A stretch of 64,000 bases of DNA from Cycloclasticus sp. symbiont of Poecilosclerida sp. N (GCA_002101205.1 LWTM01000075.1:1-64000), one strand, 5' to 3'; shown: positions 28,764 to 38,824, counted from the stretch's first letter. Notes: a model not told the origin generated them from the sequence alone. Program-made: numbers and translations.

Positions 28764-29405
28764 ATGAAAGCAGAGTTTATAGGTCTGTATGGCGGCACGT
28801 TTGACCCCATACACTTAGGTCACCTAACGGCGGCGAGCGATGTTCAAAAAAGTATTGACTTAGACGAAGTAAGAATGATTTTGTCTTCCATTCCACCGCA
28901 TCGAGATCAGCCCGTTTTATCTACAAAAGATCGATTTTCATTACTAACGATGGCGCTTAAAAACGAGCCGAAGCTATGTGCTGATAGCGGTGAGATGGAA
29001 CGCGAGGGCCCCAGTTACATGGTTGATACCTTGAAGGGTTATCGAAAAGAGAAACCAGATTGTTCGTTGGTATTGATCCTAGGGATGGAAGCATTCAATG
29101 GTTTGATGTCTTGGCGCTGTTGGGAAAAACTGATTGATCTAGCACATATCGTAGTAACAGATCGTGCGGGTTTCCATAACGAAATGGAAAAAACGTTAGC
29201 CGGTTACTTTCAGCCTCACCTGACTAAGGAGAAGTCGCAACTTAAACAATTAACACATGGTAAAATTTACGTTCAGTCCGTGTCGCCAGTGGCTGTTTCA
29301 GCAACAGACATCAGGCGGCGAATAGCCAATAAAGAACCCGTAAGACATATGCTTACCAACGGTTGTTGGGAAATGATGCAGGAAAACGGTTTTTATACGC
29401 ATTAA
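28764..29405 (+). CDS. nadD: Nicotinate-nucleotide adenylyltransferase
   Basis: The 213-residue enzyme forms deamido-NAD from nicotinate mononucleotide and ATP. It has GGTFDPIHLGHL near the start and VSATDIRRRI near the end (the ISSTxIR nucleotide-binding motif of the superfamily). It follows proA after 12 bases and precedes rsfS, the standard order. Confidence 0.96.
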   Translation: MKAEFIGLYGGTFDPIHLGHLTAASDVQKSIDLDEVRMILSSIPPHRDQPVLSTKDRFSLLTMALKNEPKLCADSGEMEREGPSYMVDTLKGYRKEKPDCSLVLILGMEAFNGLMSWRCWEKLIDLAHIVVTDRAGFHNEMEKTLAGYFQPHLTKEKSQLKQLTHGKIYVQSVSPVAVSATDIRRRIANKEPVRHMLTNGCWEMMQENGFYTH

Positions 29406-29428
29406 CTATGGAGAATAAGGTAAAAATT

Positions 29429-29764
29429 ATGAGTGAGCAATTGTTAACAATTGTCACAGAGGCGCTTGACGATAAGAAGGGTAAACAAATAGAAGTGATC
29501 GATGTGCGAGGTAAGTGCTCGTTCGCAAACGATATCGTGATTGTGACAGGCTCGTCGAGCCGCCATGTGAAGTCGCTGGCTAATGAGGTCTCGATGGAGT
29601 CAAAAAAAACTGGTTTAATACCCTTGGGTGTAGAGGGTATGGATGCTGGTGAATGGGTTCTGGTTGATTTGGGTGATACGATTGTTCACATTATGCAGCC
29701 GAAAACTCGGGAGTTCTACCAACTCGAGAAGTTGTGGTCAGTTGAAGCGGAGCTTAACGTGTGA
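29429..29764 (+). CDS. rsfS: Ribosomal silencing factor RsfS
   Basis: The 111-residue protein is a member of the RsfS/Iojap family. These bind L14 on the large subunit and block subunit joining during starvation. Key stretches are VIDVRGKCSFANDIVIVTGSS and WVLVDLGDTIVHIMQPKTREFYQLEKLW. An upstream in-frame ATG at 29408 exists. I prefer 29429 because AAGG lies at the right distance and the length matches E. coli RsfS (105). Confidence 0.94.
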   Translation: MSEQLLTIVTEALDDKKGKQIEVIDVRGKCSFANDIVIVTGSSSRHVKSLANEVSMESKKTGLIPLGVEGMDAGEWVLVDLGDTIVHIMQPKTREFYQLEKLWSVEAELNV

Positions 29765-29830
29765 AGCAGCTCATTTTTTGTTCATCTAAGTGCTTAGGAT
29801 AATAAGCACAATGTAATAGTAGGGAGACTA

Positions 29831-30028
29831 TGATGTGTAAAAGCGGAACAACGGGTATTGCAGCGAGCTTGATCTTTACATTAGCAGGATGTACGACGAG
29901 CAACCCCTAGCGAAGAGCAACAAACCGGCAATGTGGAAAAAGGCGATGCACCGTATAATCAAGACTTGTCAGAACAACGTGCGCAAAATAGGCGTGTTGA
30001 AATCATATCGACACCGCTTGATGCGTAA
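29831..30028 (+). pseudogene. OmpA-family lipoprotein, internally deleted
   Basis: A start with MMCKSGTTGIAASLIFTLAGC gives a lipoprotein signal with lipobox LAGC. After CTTSNP there is a stop that a one-base shift removes (giving PSEEQQTGNVEKGD). The frame then jumps straight into YNQDLSEQRAQ and NRRVEIISTPLDA with a stop. Both last segments are from the C-terminal OmpA peptidoglycan-binding domain, where about 20 residues normally separate RAQ from NRR. Most of the protein is gone. Confidence 0.6.
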
Positions 30029-30100
30029 CAAATGTGAAATCTAGTTGACAAAAAAGGCGGCCTTTGTGAAGCACCTTTTCCATATGCTTAAAGCACCAAA

Positions 30101-30571
30101 ATGAAGCTTAAAATACTCGCAGTCGGACAAAAGATGCCAGCTTGGATCATGGCGGGATACCAGGAGTATGCTAAACGTATGCCTCGGGAATGTTCGTTGG
30201 AACTGGTGGAGATTGCAACGGCGAAAAGAACCAAGCAAAGCAATTTAGCGAAGGCGGTGGAAGACGAAGGCAAGAGAATACTTGCGGTTATTAAAGAGTC
30301 AGATTATGTCGTGGCACTTGAGGTGGAAGGGAGGCAATGGTCAACGCAGAAACTAGCCAGCAAACTATCTGGCTGGCAAAGCGTGCAGAGGCATATTGTT
30401 TTTATAATTGGTGGGCCGGACGGCTTGTCTGATAGTTGTTTAAAGCGTGCAAACGAAAAATGGTGTTTATCTCAACTGACGTTCCCTCATCCCTTAGTAA
30501 GAGTTGTGTTGGCAGAACAATTGTACAGGGGGTGGAGTTTAATGAATAATCATCCTTATCATCGAAAATAA
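30101..30571 (+). CDS. rlmH: 23S rRNA pseudouridine-1915 N3-methyltransferase RlmH
   Basis: The 156-residue SPOUT methyltransferase starts MKLKILAVGQKMPAWI. It has IIGGPDGLSDSC and the C-terminal SAM-binding knot LTFPHPLVRVVLAEQLYRGW, followed by NNHPYHRK. It acts on m3-pseudouridine 1915 of the large subunit rRNA. Length matches E. coli (155). It closes the leuS block, although the OmpA scrap now lies between rsfS and rlmH. Confidence 0.97.
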   Translation: MKLKILAVGQKMPAWIMAGYQEYAKRMPRECSLELVEIATAKRTKQSNLAKAVEDEGKRILAVIKESDYVVALEVEGRQWSTQKLASKLSGWQSVQRHIVFIIGGPDGLSDSCLKRANEKWCLSQLTFPHPLVRVVLAEQLYRGWSLMNNHPYHRK

Positions 30572-31001
30572 AATGGAGCTTGTATTAGCATCTGCACCAC
30601 CTAGGTGGTGCAACTACTTCAACAAATAGGCGTTGAGTTTGAAACAAAAGTGATTGATATTGACAAAACATATTTGGCGAATGAGATGCCCGAAGGTTAT
30701 GTAAAACCTCTTGCCATAGGAAAAGCACCGCAGCGAGTGTTGTCTACCCAGGGGGTACGGTTTTATAGGGTCAGATACGACGGTTGTTGATGGTCAGTTC
30801 AAGTTGCAAGTGCAACAATCGTGGTTTTAAAAACAACCTCATAAGGTATTCCGAAGTTTAAACATTTTCTAGGTCTGTTGTCGCGTTTTGCAACAACATC
30901 AGCAATAACTATTAGACGACAATTAGCTTGCCCGATTCGCGACAACTAGCATGGCTGGTTCGGGTAAACTTCAGGCGTGTTTAATCATCAAGAAATTTTT
31001 T

Positions 31002-31136
31002 ATGGCTGGAACCCTCATAACCCCAGAACAGGTTAATTTACATATGTCTTATCGTAAGAACCCTAAACAATCACAAGCAAGCTCAGCCGCTAGCGCCGGT
31101 TTTGCAGAGCGTACCGTAAGGCGCATCGACAAAGGT
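31002..31136 (+). pseudogene. IS21-family IstA, N-terminal fragment
   Basis: A 45-codon stretch reads MAGTLITPEQVNLHMSYRKN, then SAASAGFAERTVRRIDKG. This is the HTH region of one IstA subtype. It is cut off at 31136, where the reading changes to a second istA on the opposite strand. Sequence resembling an IS end (TGTTGTCGCG at 30878 and its inverse CGCGACAA at 30939-30946) lies upstream. Confidence 0.5.
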
Positions 31137-31673
31137 ATAGTTCAACGCGCCCATCACGGCAACAAATATCTCAGCAAACCGCACTTTCCCCGTTGCCTGC
31201 CAAACAATGGGCATCGTTTTACCCGCATAATCGACAAAGAGTTTTTCACCCGCTTTATGCTGCCGCCTCATTGAGCACTTCTGCTTTTTAAGCCAATGTA
31301 AATAACGGTGGCAATATTGGGAGTAGCTATAACAACGGTTGGGATATTGTTGGGTGTACTCTTGCCACAGCAGGTTTTTAGTCATTCCCTTAGGTTTCAA
31401 TTCACGGTGGACTGCAGCCCAATCAGGAACTTCAAAACGGTTTGAGCTGCGTGTATCTGCACGTGGATAGAACATTTTAGCAAGCTGACCGCCGTCTAAC
31501 TCGTCGGGTAACGGCCAACTCAATGATAAGTTATTGGCTTTGGTGAGTAACTTTTGAATGCCACCGACGCTAATTTTTGTACTGGCACTGATTTTTCTAA
31601 CGGAAAGTTGGGCAGCAAAACGCAGCCTCAACACTTCTTTAATTTTACGCATTGTGATCCTCTGGTTTGCCAT
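31083..31673 (-). pseudogene. IS21-family transposase IstA, truncated
   Basis: The 196-residue frame starts MANQRITMRKIKEVLRLRFA, with the HTH typical of IstA, then WQEYTQQYPNRCYSYSQYCH and the start of the rve/DDE core (KLFVDYAGKTMPIV). Homology stops near residue 180, at about 31136, and the last residues are read-through into the opposing fragment. A full IstA is about 500 residues, and the istB partner is missing. Confidence 0.8.
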
Positions 31674-31783
31674 TTGCCTTCCTCAATAAAAAGGCAACAG
31701 CATATCAAGTTGATGTTATTAATCAATGCGTTGAGTCGTACTGGTTAGGTGTGAACGCTCATTCTGGAAATAAACAGAAATCG

Positions 31784-31848
31784 TTCACGGTAAAACCAGA
31801 ATCGGTGTTCACACTAGTCCAGAATAGGTGTTCACTTTGAACCAGAAT
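31784..31848. repeat. Three direct repeats of an IS21-type end
   Basis: Three units of the form GTTCAC, seven bases, CCAGAAT start near 31783, 31807 and 31830, spaced by about 23 bases. Multiple terminal repeats upstream of istA are a known feature of IS21-family ends and are thought to bind the transposase. They lie on the istA start side, as expected. Confidence 0.6.
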
Positions 31849-31895
31849 ATGCATATAGGCTAACTCAAGCTACTCATCTAGGGTTAAATAGGTAT

Positions 31896-31961
31896 AAGAC
31901 ATCGTCGGTTCCTAAATTTAGATTGTGATAATTTAAATTTAACAGGTTCTTACGATGTCTT
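31896..31961. repeat. Inverted repeat at the right junction of the maf insertion
   Basis: AAGACATCGT at 31896-31905 is perfectly inverted at 31952-31961, with AT-rich sequence between. It lies between the IS21 ends and the resumption of maf. It may be the end of another small element; I cannot assign it. Confidence 0.4.
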
Positions 31962-32328
31962 TTTATTGAGGGCTTGAACTCACTGGTGAAATTTCAGGGA
32001 AACCAAAAAACAAACAGCATGGTTTACCTCTGTTGAATAAGTTGTTGGGTGATACACATACGGTGCTGACAGCAGTAGCCGTATTAGGCGAATTTAATTG
32101 TTGTGTTGTTAATGCGAATGTCGTGACATTTTTGGCACTCAGGAAGGATGATTTAGAGAGATATTGGAGTATTAGTGCGCCTCTTGGTAAGGCAGAACCT
32201 TATGCAATACAAGGAAAAGCGGCTGTGTTCATGCGGTCTAGAGGAAAGTTTCTCTGGCGTAATGGAGCTTCCGCCTTATGAAACGACTCAGCTACTAACA
32301 ATAACAAAACGCGTGCGTAAAATAACCG

Positions 32329-32571
32329 CTACTTCTTTAAGTTATTGGCTTCATTAGAGATGGACAGGTCTTTTGCAATAGGCGAAAAGCTTTGTGTAAT
32401 GCCATTTTTACATTTAACAGCTGTACTCACGCCAGCATAAATAGTGATGGATTTTACTCCATTGTTGTTTTGACACCTTTCATTAGCAAGTTTGATATCA
32501 ACATCGTCGACAGATTGATAAAAACAGCCCTGTAATAAGAGTAAAATTGCAGCCATAAAAAAAGTTTTCAT
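32329..32571 (-). CDS. Small predicted lipoprotein
   Basis: The 80-residue frame starts MKTFFMAAILLLLQGCFYQS, a convincing lipoprotein signal (lipobox LLQGC). A mature part of about 64 residues has three further Cys-containing or polar stretches (ANERCQNNNGV, TAVKCKNG). I recognise no family. It is divergent from rng and overlaps the decayed end of maf. Coding status rests on the signal peptide alone. Confidence 0.5.
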   Translation of the reverse strand: MKTFFMAAILLLLQGCFYQSVDDVDIKLANERCQNNNGVKSITIYAGVSTAVKCKNGITQSFSPIAKDLSISNEANNLKK

Positions 32572-32637
32572 AGTAGAGTGATGTGAGTGTTTAATAAGCC
32601 AACATCATAACGAAATAACGCAAGATTTGGAAATGGA

Positions 32638-34089
32638 ATGAGTGACGAAATTCTGATTAATATTACACCACCAGAGACTAGGGTGGCTGTTCTTGAAAAC
32701 GGTGTATTGCAAGACCTGATTGTGGAGCGGCAACACAAACAGGATATTGTTGGTAACCTGTATCGTGGGGAAATATGCCGCGTGATGCCTGGTATTCAGG
32801 CTGCATTTGTTGAAATCGGCTTGGACAGAGCGGGATTTTTACATGCATCCGATGTGCTGGTTAATGGCGAAGCCCCTTATGATGGAAAAGGAATAGAGAA
32901 AATTTTGCAACAAGGGCAAAAAGTCATTGTGCAAATTTTAAAAGCACATATTGGCACGAAAGGCCCGCGTTTAACGATGAGCATTTCCATCCCTTCACGA
33001 TACCAAGTTTTTTTACCCTATTCAGAAAAACTGGCGATATCTCAGCAGATTGAAAACGAACCAGAACGAGATCGACTGCTTGCTTGTATGAAAGTGTTTA
33101 AAGAACAAGGCTATCCAGGAGGTTATATCGCAAGAACGGCAGCAGAAACTGTAGAAGGTGAAAGTATTCGCGCAGACATGCTGTTTTTAAATAAACTTTG
33201 GGGCCTAATTGAGTTGCAAACAAAGCAAGTGGAGCTAGGCCTCATATATGAAGACCTGCCATTGGCGTTAAAGATACTCCGCGATTGGTATCGGCCTTCG
33301 GTTACTAAGATAGTGATTGATTCGAAAAGAAATTTTGATCGAATGGCGGACTTTTCCGTTAAATTCATGCCAGAGGTGGAGCGATTGCTCGGTCTGTATA
33401 AAGGCGAACGGCCTTTATTCAATATTTATAACATTGAAAATGAAATCAAAGCGGCATTAGAGAGAAAGGTCGCTTTAAAGTCAGGCGGTCATTTAGTGTT
33501 TGATCAGACAGAAGCAATGACAACAATTGACGTAAACACAGGGAGTTATTTGGGCTGTGTTAATCAAGAGAAAACTGTTTTTAAAACAAACCTAGAAGCA
33601 GCCCAAGCAACGGCTCGTCAATTGAGGCTTAGGAACTTAGGTGGCATCATCATTGTGGATTTCATTGATATGCATAACGAAGAGCATAAAGTGTCGGTAT
33701 TAAGTGCGCTTGAAAAAGCGATGAGTGACGATCACGCAAAGCATACGATTAGCAATGTCTCTGAATTAGGTTTGGTGGAAATAACGCGAAAGCGCACCAG
33801 AGAAAGCTTAAAACACGTGATGTGTGAACCGTGCGAAATGTGTAATGGGACGGGTACGGTGCAAACACCAGAGACGACGTGCTATGAGATTTTTCGAGAA
33901 ATTATGCGAGATGCTCGGCAGTACGAAGCAAGAGAACTATTGGTTTTAGCCTCGAATGAGGTAGTTGAAAGGTTATTGGACGAAGAGTCGACGACATTGG
34001 CAGATTTAGAGGCATTTGTCGGTATACGCATTAATTTTCGGGTGGAAAACCGATACAGTCAAGAACAGTATGATGTGGTACTGGCTTGA
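32638..34089 (+). CDS. rng: Ribonuclease G
   Basis: The 483-residue endonuclease matures 16S rRNA 5' ends and takes part in mRNA decay. It has the S1 domain near the start (GNLYRGEICRVMPGIQAAFV), the catalytic region DQTEAMTTIDVNTGSYLG with the metal-binding aspartates, and the zinc-link C(x2)C motif in CEPCEMCNGTGT. Its length is that of RNase G (489), without the long C-terminal scaffold of RNase E. It is followed by yhdP after 16 bases. Confidence 0.96.
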   Translation: MSDEILINITPPETRVAVLENGVLQDLIVERQHKQDIVGNLYRGEICRVMPGIQAAFVEIGLDRAGFLHASDVLVNGEAPYDGKGIEKILQQGQKVIVQILKAHIGTKGPRLTMSISIPSRYQVFLPYSEKLAISQQIENEPERDRLLACMKVFKEQGYPGGYIARTAAETVEGESIRADMLFLNKLWGLIELQTKQVELGLIYEDLPLALKILRDWYRPSVTKIVIDSKRNFDRMADFSVKFMPEVERLLGLYKGERPLFNIYNIENEIKAALERKVALKSGGHLVFDQTEAMTTIDVNTGSYLGCVNQEKTVFKTNLEAAQATARQLRLRNLGGIIIVDFIDMHNEEHKVSVLSALEKAMSDDHAKHTISNVSELGLVEITRKRTRESLKHVMCEPCEMCNGTGTVQTPETTCYEIFREIMRDARQYEARELLVLASNEVVERLLDEESTTLADLEAFVGIRINFRVENRYSQEQYDVVLA

Positions 34090-34105
34090 TTATTGAGAAA
34101 AACAC

Positions 34106-37100
34106 GTGAGTAAGTTTAAGCAGTCTGCTTTATGGGTTTTCACTGTGAGTATAGTACTGCTTGCTGTATTGCTTCTTGTTGCACGATTTATTGTGACTCA
34201 GGTGCCAAGTTATAAAAGCAATTTAGAGCGGTATTTAAGCGAGGAAATTGGTGCCCAAGTCGTGATTTCGGATATATCCGCTTCTATCATAGGGTTCCAA
34301 CCGCAGATAAGTTTAGCGGGGGTTACTTTAGACGAATTCAAAAAAAAAACACACACACTAAGTATCGACGAAATTCGTTTGTCATTTAACCCGATGAGCT
34401 TTCTTATGGAAGGAATAAATCCGAATAAAATCATCATTACAGGTGTTGATATATCGTTTAAACGTTTTGCGGATGGGCATTTATCCATTGTTGGTTTATC
34501 GAATAATAAGAAAGGTTCGTCGGGCGATTTTTCTTGGTTGTTGGGTGATGGGCGTTTTGAAATTATTGATAGCCGAATTACTTGGCAAGATGAAATGCAG
34601 GGGATGCCAAATATTACGCTAAGCCAAGCAAATATTTTATTTCAAAACAGTGCTGGGGCACAGGAATTAAAAATGCGAGCTAACCTGCCTAAAGATACAG
34701 GAGGCTCCATTGTGCTTTATTTAAAAGCAAAAGGTGATGTTTTATCAGACACGGATTGGGCTGCGAAGGGCTACTTCAGCGCAAAGAATATTAACGTGTC
34801 GAGCCATTTATCTCGTTTGAAATTAGATGGTTTTTCTATTATTGAAGGCGTTGGTGATGTGGAACTTTGGAGCACATGGACGAACGCGAAGTTAGTTCAG
34901 GTTAAAGGTAATGTGCAGGTAGCTGAAGCGGGTCTGATTAAAAGCGAAAATGAGCTTAAGGTGGAGAGCCTTACGGCCCAGTTTGATTGGGAAAGTATAC
35001 GTGATGGTTGGCGTTTTCAAACACAAGACTTTTCGTTTAAAGCCGAAGGTGTCATACAAAAAAAGAGTGCGTTTGGTTTGCAATATCAAACAAAAAATAG
35101 CGGTTCATACGAACTACAAGCGACGGCGGACAGGTTGAATTTAAACGCCATTTCAAAGGTGTTGCAACATTCAGATATGTTAGACAATGATGTAATAGGT
35201 CTATTGTCAGATGTGCAAGCAAAAGGGATTTTAAACAAGGCAAACCTATCTGTTAGTCGTGACGGAAAACAAGTGGAGTGGACAGCTTGCGGTGAGTTAA
35301 ATGATTTTTCAAGCCAGTCATTTTGGCGAGTTCCAAAGATGAAAAATATTTCTGCTACTGGGTGTTCAACGCAAGACAATGGGTGGGCAAACCTTAAAGC
35401 AGATAACGGTTCGGTGTACTTCAAAACGTTGTTTCGTGACCCTATCGTCATCAGTAAACTGGAAGGTTTATTAACGTGGGAACACAAGCCAACAGGCTGG
35501 TCAGTAAACGCTGAGCATATCAGCTTGGATTCACCGCATATTACATCTCAAACACGGTTAAACATCCAATTACCAGCAGATGGCGCATCGCCCATTATTG
35601 ATATGCAGTCGAACTTTGGTAGAGCAGAAGGTCGGTTCATGCCACTTTACTTACCAGCTGGAGTTATGAGTGATGAGCTCGTTAATTGGCTAGATAATGC
35701 ATTTATTGAAGGAGATATAAAAAGCTGTTCTTTGTTGTTGAAAGGGACGTTATCTGATTTTCCCTATAGCCAAGGACAGGGTACTTTTCAAGTTTTATTT
35801 GGTACAGAGAACGCTATTTTACATTACGCAGATAGCTGGCCCAATGTGTTGGGCGCGTCAGCGGATGTTGAATTTAAAAATGGAAGAGTGAATATTATTG
35901 GTCATACAGGACTTATTTCGGGTAATAAAATTGAAACAATATTGATTGAATCGGCGAGCTTAGAAAAAGGCAGCTATTTGAATCTAGATGGTAAAATAGA
36001 AGGAGATATTAAAGGACTGTATACCTTTTTTAACCAGTCACCAATTAAGGAACGGGTCAGTTCATTATTAGATTACAGTACTGTTTCTGGTCAAGCTGTT
36101 ATTGATTTGAATATTCAAATTCCGTTGACAACTGAGCTTGATACGCGAGTTGCGGCTCGGGTAACATTAAACTCTGTATCATTAGACTTTCCTGATTTAG
36201 ACCTAGGCATTGATCAAATACAAGGCGTTATTAACTACGACGAACTGGGCTTACGTGGGCAATCTTTAAAGGGACGTGTCTTAGGGGAACAAATAAGCGT
36301 TGATATTAGCCCAAAGAGTGATAGTACGGTTATTTTTGGTAAAGGCCGTTTGCAGATAACCAACCTTGCAAATAAATATCCGTCTGACTTCTGGGAAAAG
36401 ATAAAGGGGAACAGCGCGGCTCATATCACGGTGGAACTTCCACACAGTGGGTTGACGGGCAAAGGGAAATCGACGGTTACGCTGGAAAGTAATTTGGACG
36501 GTATTGCTGTTGAGTTGCCAAGTCCTATCGGGAAAGCTGAAAAGAGCCATTTGCCTTTAAATATGATGGTCACATTAGGTGGTGGCACATTACCTGTGCA
36601 GGCATCGTATGGCGATTTTCTGAAAGGTTCTATGGTGTTCGTTGAGAACGAATCAAAAAAGTTGGTCTTGGAAAAGGGTGATATTTATTTAGGAAAAGCG
36701 GCATCATCTTTACCGGAAAGCAAAGGTGTGAGACTGTTCGCTAAGGTTGATGAGCTAGATGTGAGTGCTTGGCAAGACGCTTTAAATTTCGAACAAAATA
36801 ATTCGATGAGATCGTTATTAGTTAATCAATTTAATGTAGACATTGGCCGCTTGAAATGGGGTGATTCAGCATTTAGTAACGTTCATTTAACGGGTAAAAA
36901 TGAAGAGTCTTTTTGGTCTGGCGAAATCAACAGTTCGATAGTTTTAGGTAGATATAAAGTGCCCTCTAATCTGGAATTGGGTGGAAAAATAGATTTAGAT
37001 TTAGAAACACTAACGTTGCCTTCGTACGGTGATCTAGAGTTGGGTGGTAAGAAATCACCGCTTAGTCCGAATGATATTCCGAACATAGATGTTAAGAGTA

Positions 37101-37972
37101 AAGTTCTGTTTATTGGTGAAACTAAACTGGGAGCGTTAGAGCTTAAGTTACGTCAAAAAGACAATGGGGTGGCTATTAAAGCGTTTACCGTAATGTCGAA
37201 ACGTGATGAGTTTAAGGCAAGTGGTGCGTGGGAAATAAAAGAAGGTCAAAATAGAACGGCGTTAAACGGCTCATTGAGGAGTAAATCGCTGGGTTCGTTA
37301 CTCAAAGGTACTGGGATTTCGTCAAAATTAAAAGGCACCTCATCCGACATTCGTTTCGATTTATATTGGCCTGGCGAGCCGCAGGCTTTTTCTAAGAATC
37401 GTCTTAGTGGGTCTGTCGATATAAAATCAAAACAAGGACGTTTATTAGATGTTGAGCCTGGCATCGGTCGCATTTTTGGTTTGCTCAGTTTGAGTACATT
37501 ACAAAGGCGCTTACAACTCGACTTCAGCGATTTAGTACAGAAAGGCCTGAGTTTCGACAAAATTAAAGGACACTTCTTGATGACTAATGGTGAAGCACAA
37601 ACTGACCAGTTTTATTTAGAAAGCCCATCTGCTCGTTTGGACTTTCAGGGGCGAATAGGCTTAGCTAACGAGGATATAGACCAATTAATCACAGTCACGC
37701 CGAATACAACAGAAAGCCTACCTATTGCGGGCGCTCTCGCAGGGGGGCCATTGGTAGGCGCTGCGATATTCATTGTGCAAAAAATAGCCGGTAAAACGGT
37801 GAATAAATTAGTGGGTTATCAGTACAAAGTGAGTGGCTCTTGGAGTGACCCAAAAGTAAAACAAATCAGTAAACCAGGGGGCAAAGTATTTGGCATGGTC
37901 GATGATATATTGAGTCCTTTTTTTGGTGTGAAAACAGATCATTTGCCATCGAAAGATGCCATTTCAAAGTAA
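34106..37972 (+). CDS. yhdP: YhdP-family AsmA-like phospholipid transport protein
   Basis: The 1288-residue protein has a single N-terminal membrane anchor (about residues 8-30) and a very long periplasmic region rich in beta strands, with the AsmA-like/DUF3971 character. The C-terminus is well conserved (LTVTPNTTESLPIAGALAGG-like, AAIFIVQKIAG, GSWSDP). In E. coli YhdP, TamB and YdbH bridge the envelope and move phospholipids to the outer membrane. Start is GTG at 34106. Length agrees with E. coli YhdP (1266). The order rng-yhdP-nit-tldD is standard. Confidence 0.95.
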   Translation: MSKFKQSALWVFTVSIVLLAVLLLVARFIVTQVPSYKSNLERYLSEEIGAQVVISDISASIIGFQPQISLAGVTLDEFKKKTHTLSIDEIRLSFNPMSFLMEGINPNKIIITGVDISFKRFADGHLSIVGLSNNKKGSSGDFSWLLGDGRFEIIDSRITWQDEMQGMPNITLSQANILFQNSAGAQELKMRANLPKDTGGSIVLYLKAKGDVLSDTDWAAKGYFSAKNINVSSHLSRLKLDGFSIIEGVGDVELWSTWTNAKLVQVKGNVQVAEAGLIKSENELKVESLTAQFDWESIRDGWRFQTQDFSFKAEGVIQKKSAFGLQYQTKNSGSYELQATADRLNLNAISKVLQHSDMLDNDVIGLLSDVQAKGILNKANLSVSRDGKQVEWTACGELNDFSSQSFWRVPKMKNISATGCSTQDNGWANLKADNGSVYFKTLFRDPIVISKLEGLLTWEHKPTGWSVNAEHISLDSPHITSQTRLNIQLPADGASPIIDMQSNFGRAEGRFMPLYLPAGVMSDELVNWLDNAFIEGDIKSCSLLLKGTLSDFPYSQGQGTFQVLFGTENAILHYADSWPNVLGASADVEFKNGRVNIIGHTGLISGNKIETILIESASLEKGSYLNLDGKIEGDIKGLYTFFNQSPIKERVSSLLDYSTVSGQAVIDLNIQIPLTTELDTRVAARVTLNSVSLDFPDLDLGIDQIQGVINYDELGLRGQSLKGRVLGEQISVDISPKSDSTVIFGKGRLQITNLANKYPSDFWEKIKGNSAAHITVELPHSGLTGKGKSTVTLESNLDGIAVELPSPIGKAEKSHLPLNMMVTLGGGTLPVQASYGDFLKGSMVFVENESKKLVLEKGDIYLGKAASSLPESKGVRLFAKVDELDVSAWQDALNFEQNNSMRSLLVNQFNVDIGRLKWGDSAFSNVHLTGKNEESFWSGEINSSIVLGRYKVPSNLELGGKIDLDLETLTLPSYGDLELGGKKSPLSPNDIPNIDVKSKVLFIGETKLGALELKLRQKDNGVAIKAFTVMSKRDEFKASGAWEIKEGQNRTALNGSLRSKSLGSLLKGTGISSKLKGTSSDIRFDLYWPGEPQAFSKNRLSGSVDIKSKQGRLLDVEPGIGRIFGLLSLSTLQRRLQLDFSDLVQKGLSFDKIKGHFLMTNGEAQTDQFYLESPSARLDFQGRIGLANEDIDQLITVTPNTTESLPIAGALAGGPLVGAAIFIVQKIAGKTVNKLVGYQYKVSGSWSDPKVKQISKPGGKVFGMVDDILSPFFGVKTDHLPSKDAISK

Positions 37973-37983
37973 GCTATAAACAA

Positions 37984-38817
37984 ATGTTTAGTGCGAGTGA
38001 ATTGCGGGTTGCGGCTGTACAGATGGTTTCATCTGACCGGTTGGCGAATAACTTAGTTGCCATTGAAGAGCAATTATTTGAGGCAGTCTCGTCGGGTGCT
38101 AAAATGGTTGTATTACCTGAAAACTTTGCCTTGATGCCTAAACACCCCGAGCAGCTTTTGTCACTTGCTGAAAGGTTAGGTGAAGGTGTTGTGCAGGATT
38201 TCCTAAGTAAATTATCTGCCAAGCACCAATGCTGGATTGTGGCTGGCTCGTTACCCATCAAGTCTTACGAGGAAAATAAGGCTTATGCAACGTGCCTTGT
38301 GTACAACGATATGGGCGAGCAGCTCGCCCATTACCATAAAATACACTTGTTTGATGCTGACATAGCCGATAGCCATGGAGAGTATCGAGAGTCGGCTACT
38401 TTTGTCGCGGGTTCTGAAACGGTTGTTGTGGACACGCCTTTTGGAACGATGGGTTTGTCAATTTGTTATGACTTGCGTTTTCCAGAGTTGTATCGCCAGT
38501 TATTAGATAAAGGTGCGGATTTTATTGTGGCACCTTCAGCGTTCACTAAACTAACAGGGCGGGCACACTGGGCGCTATTGTGTCGAACACGAGCCGTTGA
38601 AAACACGTGTTATTTGATTGCGGCGAACCAAGGTGGCATACATACTAGTGGCCGCACAACTTACGGGCATAGTATGATTATCGACCCTTTGGGCACTGTG
38701 TTATCGGAGTTGGATACAGGCGTAGGTTTTGCGACAGCGACGCTCAAAAGAGCCGTTCTTAATAAAGTAAGAACGAATTTACCAGCTATTCAACATAGAC
38801 GGTTATTAAACAAATAG
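37984..38817 (+). CDS. Carbon-nitrogen hydrolase, NIT-type (deaminated glutathione amidase-like)
   Basis: The 277-residue nitrilase-superfamily enzyme has the catalytic triad Glu (LPENFALMP), Lys (YHKIHLFD) and Cys ([15 protein letters not shown]). The CYDLRFPE context and length fit the Nit1/Nit2 group that hydrolyses deaminated glutathione or omega-amides. The gene is 11 bases after yhdP and 7 before tldD, in a conserved neighbourhood. Confidence 0.92.
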   Translation: MFSASELRVAAVQMVSSDRLANNLVAIEEQLFEAVSSGAKMVVLPENFALMPKHPEQLLSLAERLGEGVVQDFLSKLSAKHQCWIVAGSLPIKSYEENKAYATCLVYNDMGEQLAHYHKIHLFDADIADSHGEYRESATFVAGSETVVVDTPFGTMGLSICYDLRFPELYRQLLDKGADFIVAPSAFTKLTGRAHWALLCRTRAVENTCYLIAANQGGIHTSGRTTYGHSMIIDPLGTVLSELDTGVGFATATLKRAVLNKVRTNLPAIQHRRLLNK

Positions 38818-38824
38818 GGGAAGT

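Larger units (their letters stand above)
30573..32357 (+). pseudogene. maf: maf-type nucleotide pyrophosphatase, disrupted by IS21-family DNA
   Basis: The N-terminal part (30573 to about 30835) reads MELVLASAPPR, QQIGVEFETKVIDIDKTYL, GGTVL and GSDTTVVDGQ in three different frames. The C-terminal part (about 31995-32330) reads KPKNKQHGLPLLNKLLGDTH, DDLERYW, GKAEPYAIQGKAAVF and FSGVMELPPYETTQLL, again with a frame change near 32235. These are the two halves of a Maf/YhdE house-cleaning pyrophosphatase, which belongs directly upstream of rng. About 1.15 kb of IS21-type sequence separates them. The gene is dead. Confidence 0.8.

Noticed and set aside
30594-30611. 18-base perfect palindrome GCACCACCTAGGTGGTGC
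   Set aside because: It lies within the decayed SxRR region of maf and most likely arose by mutation; no gene start depends on it.
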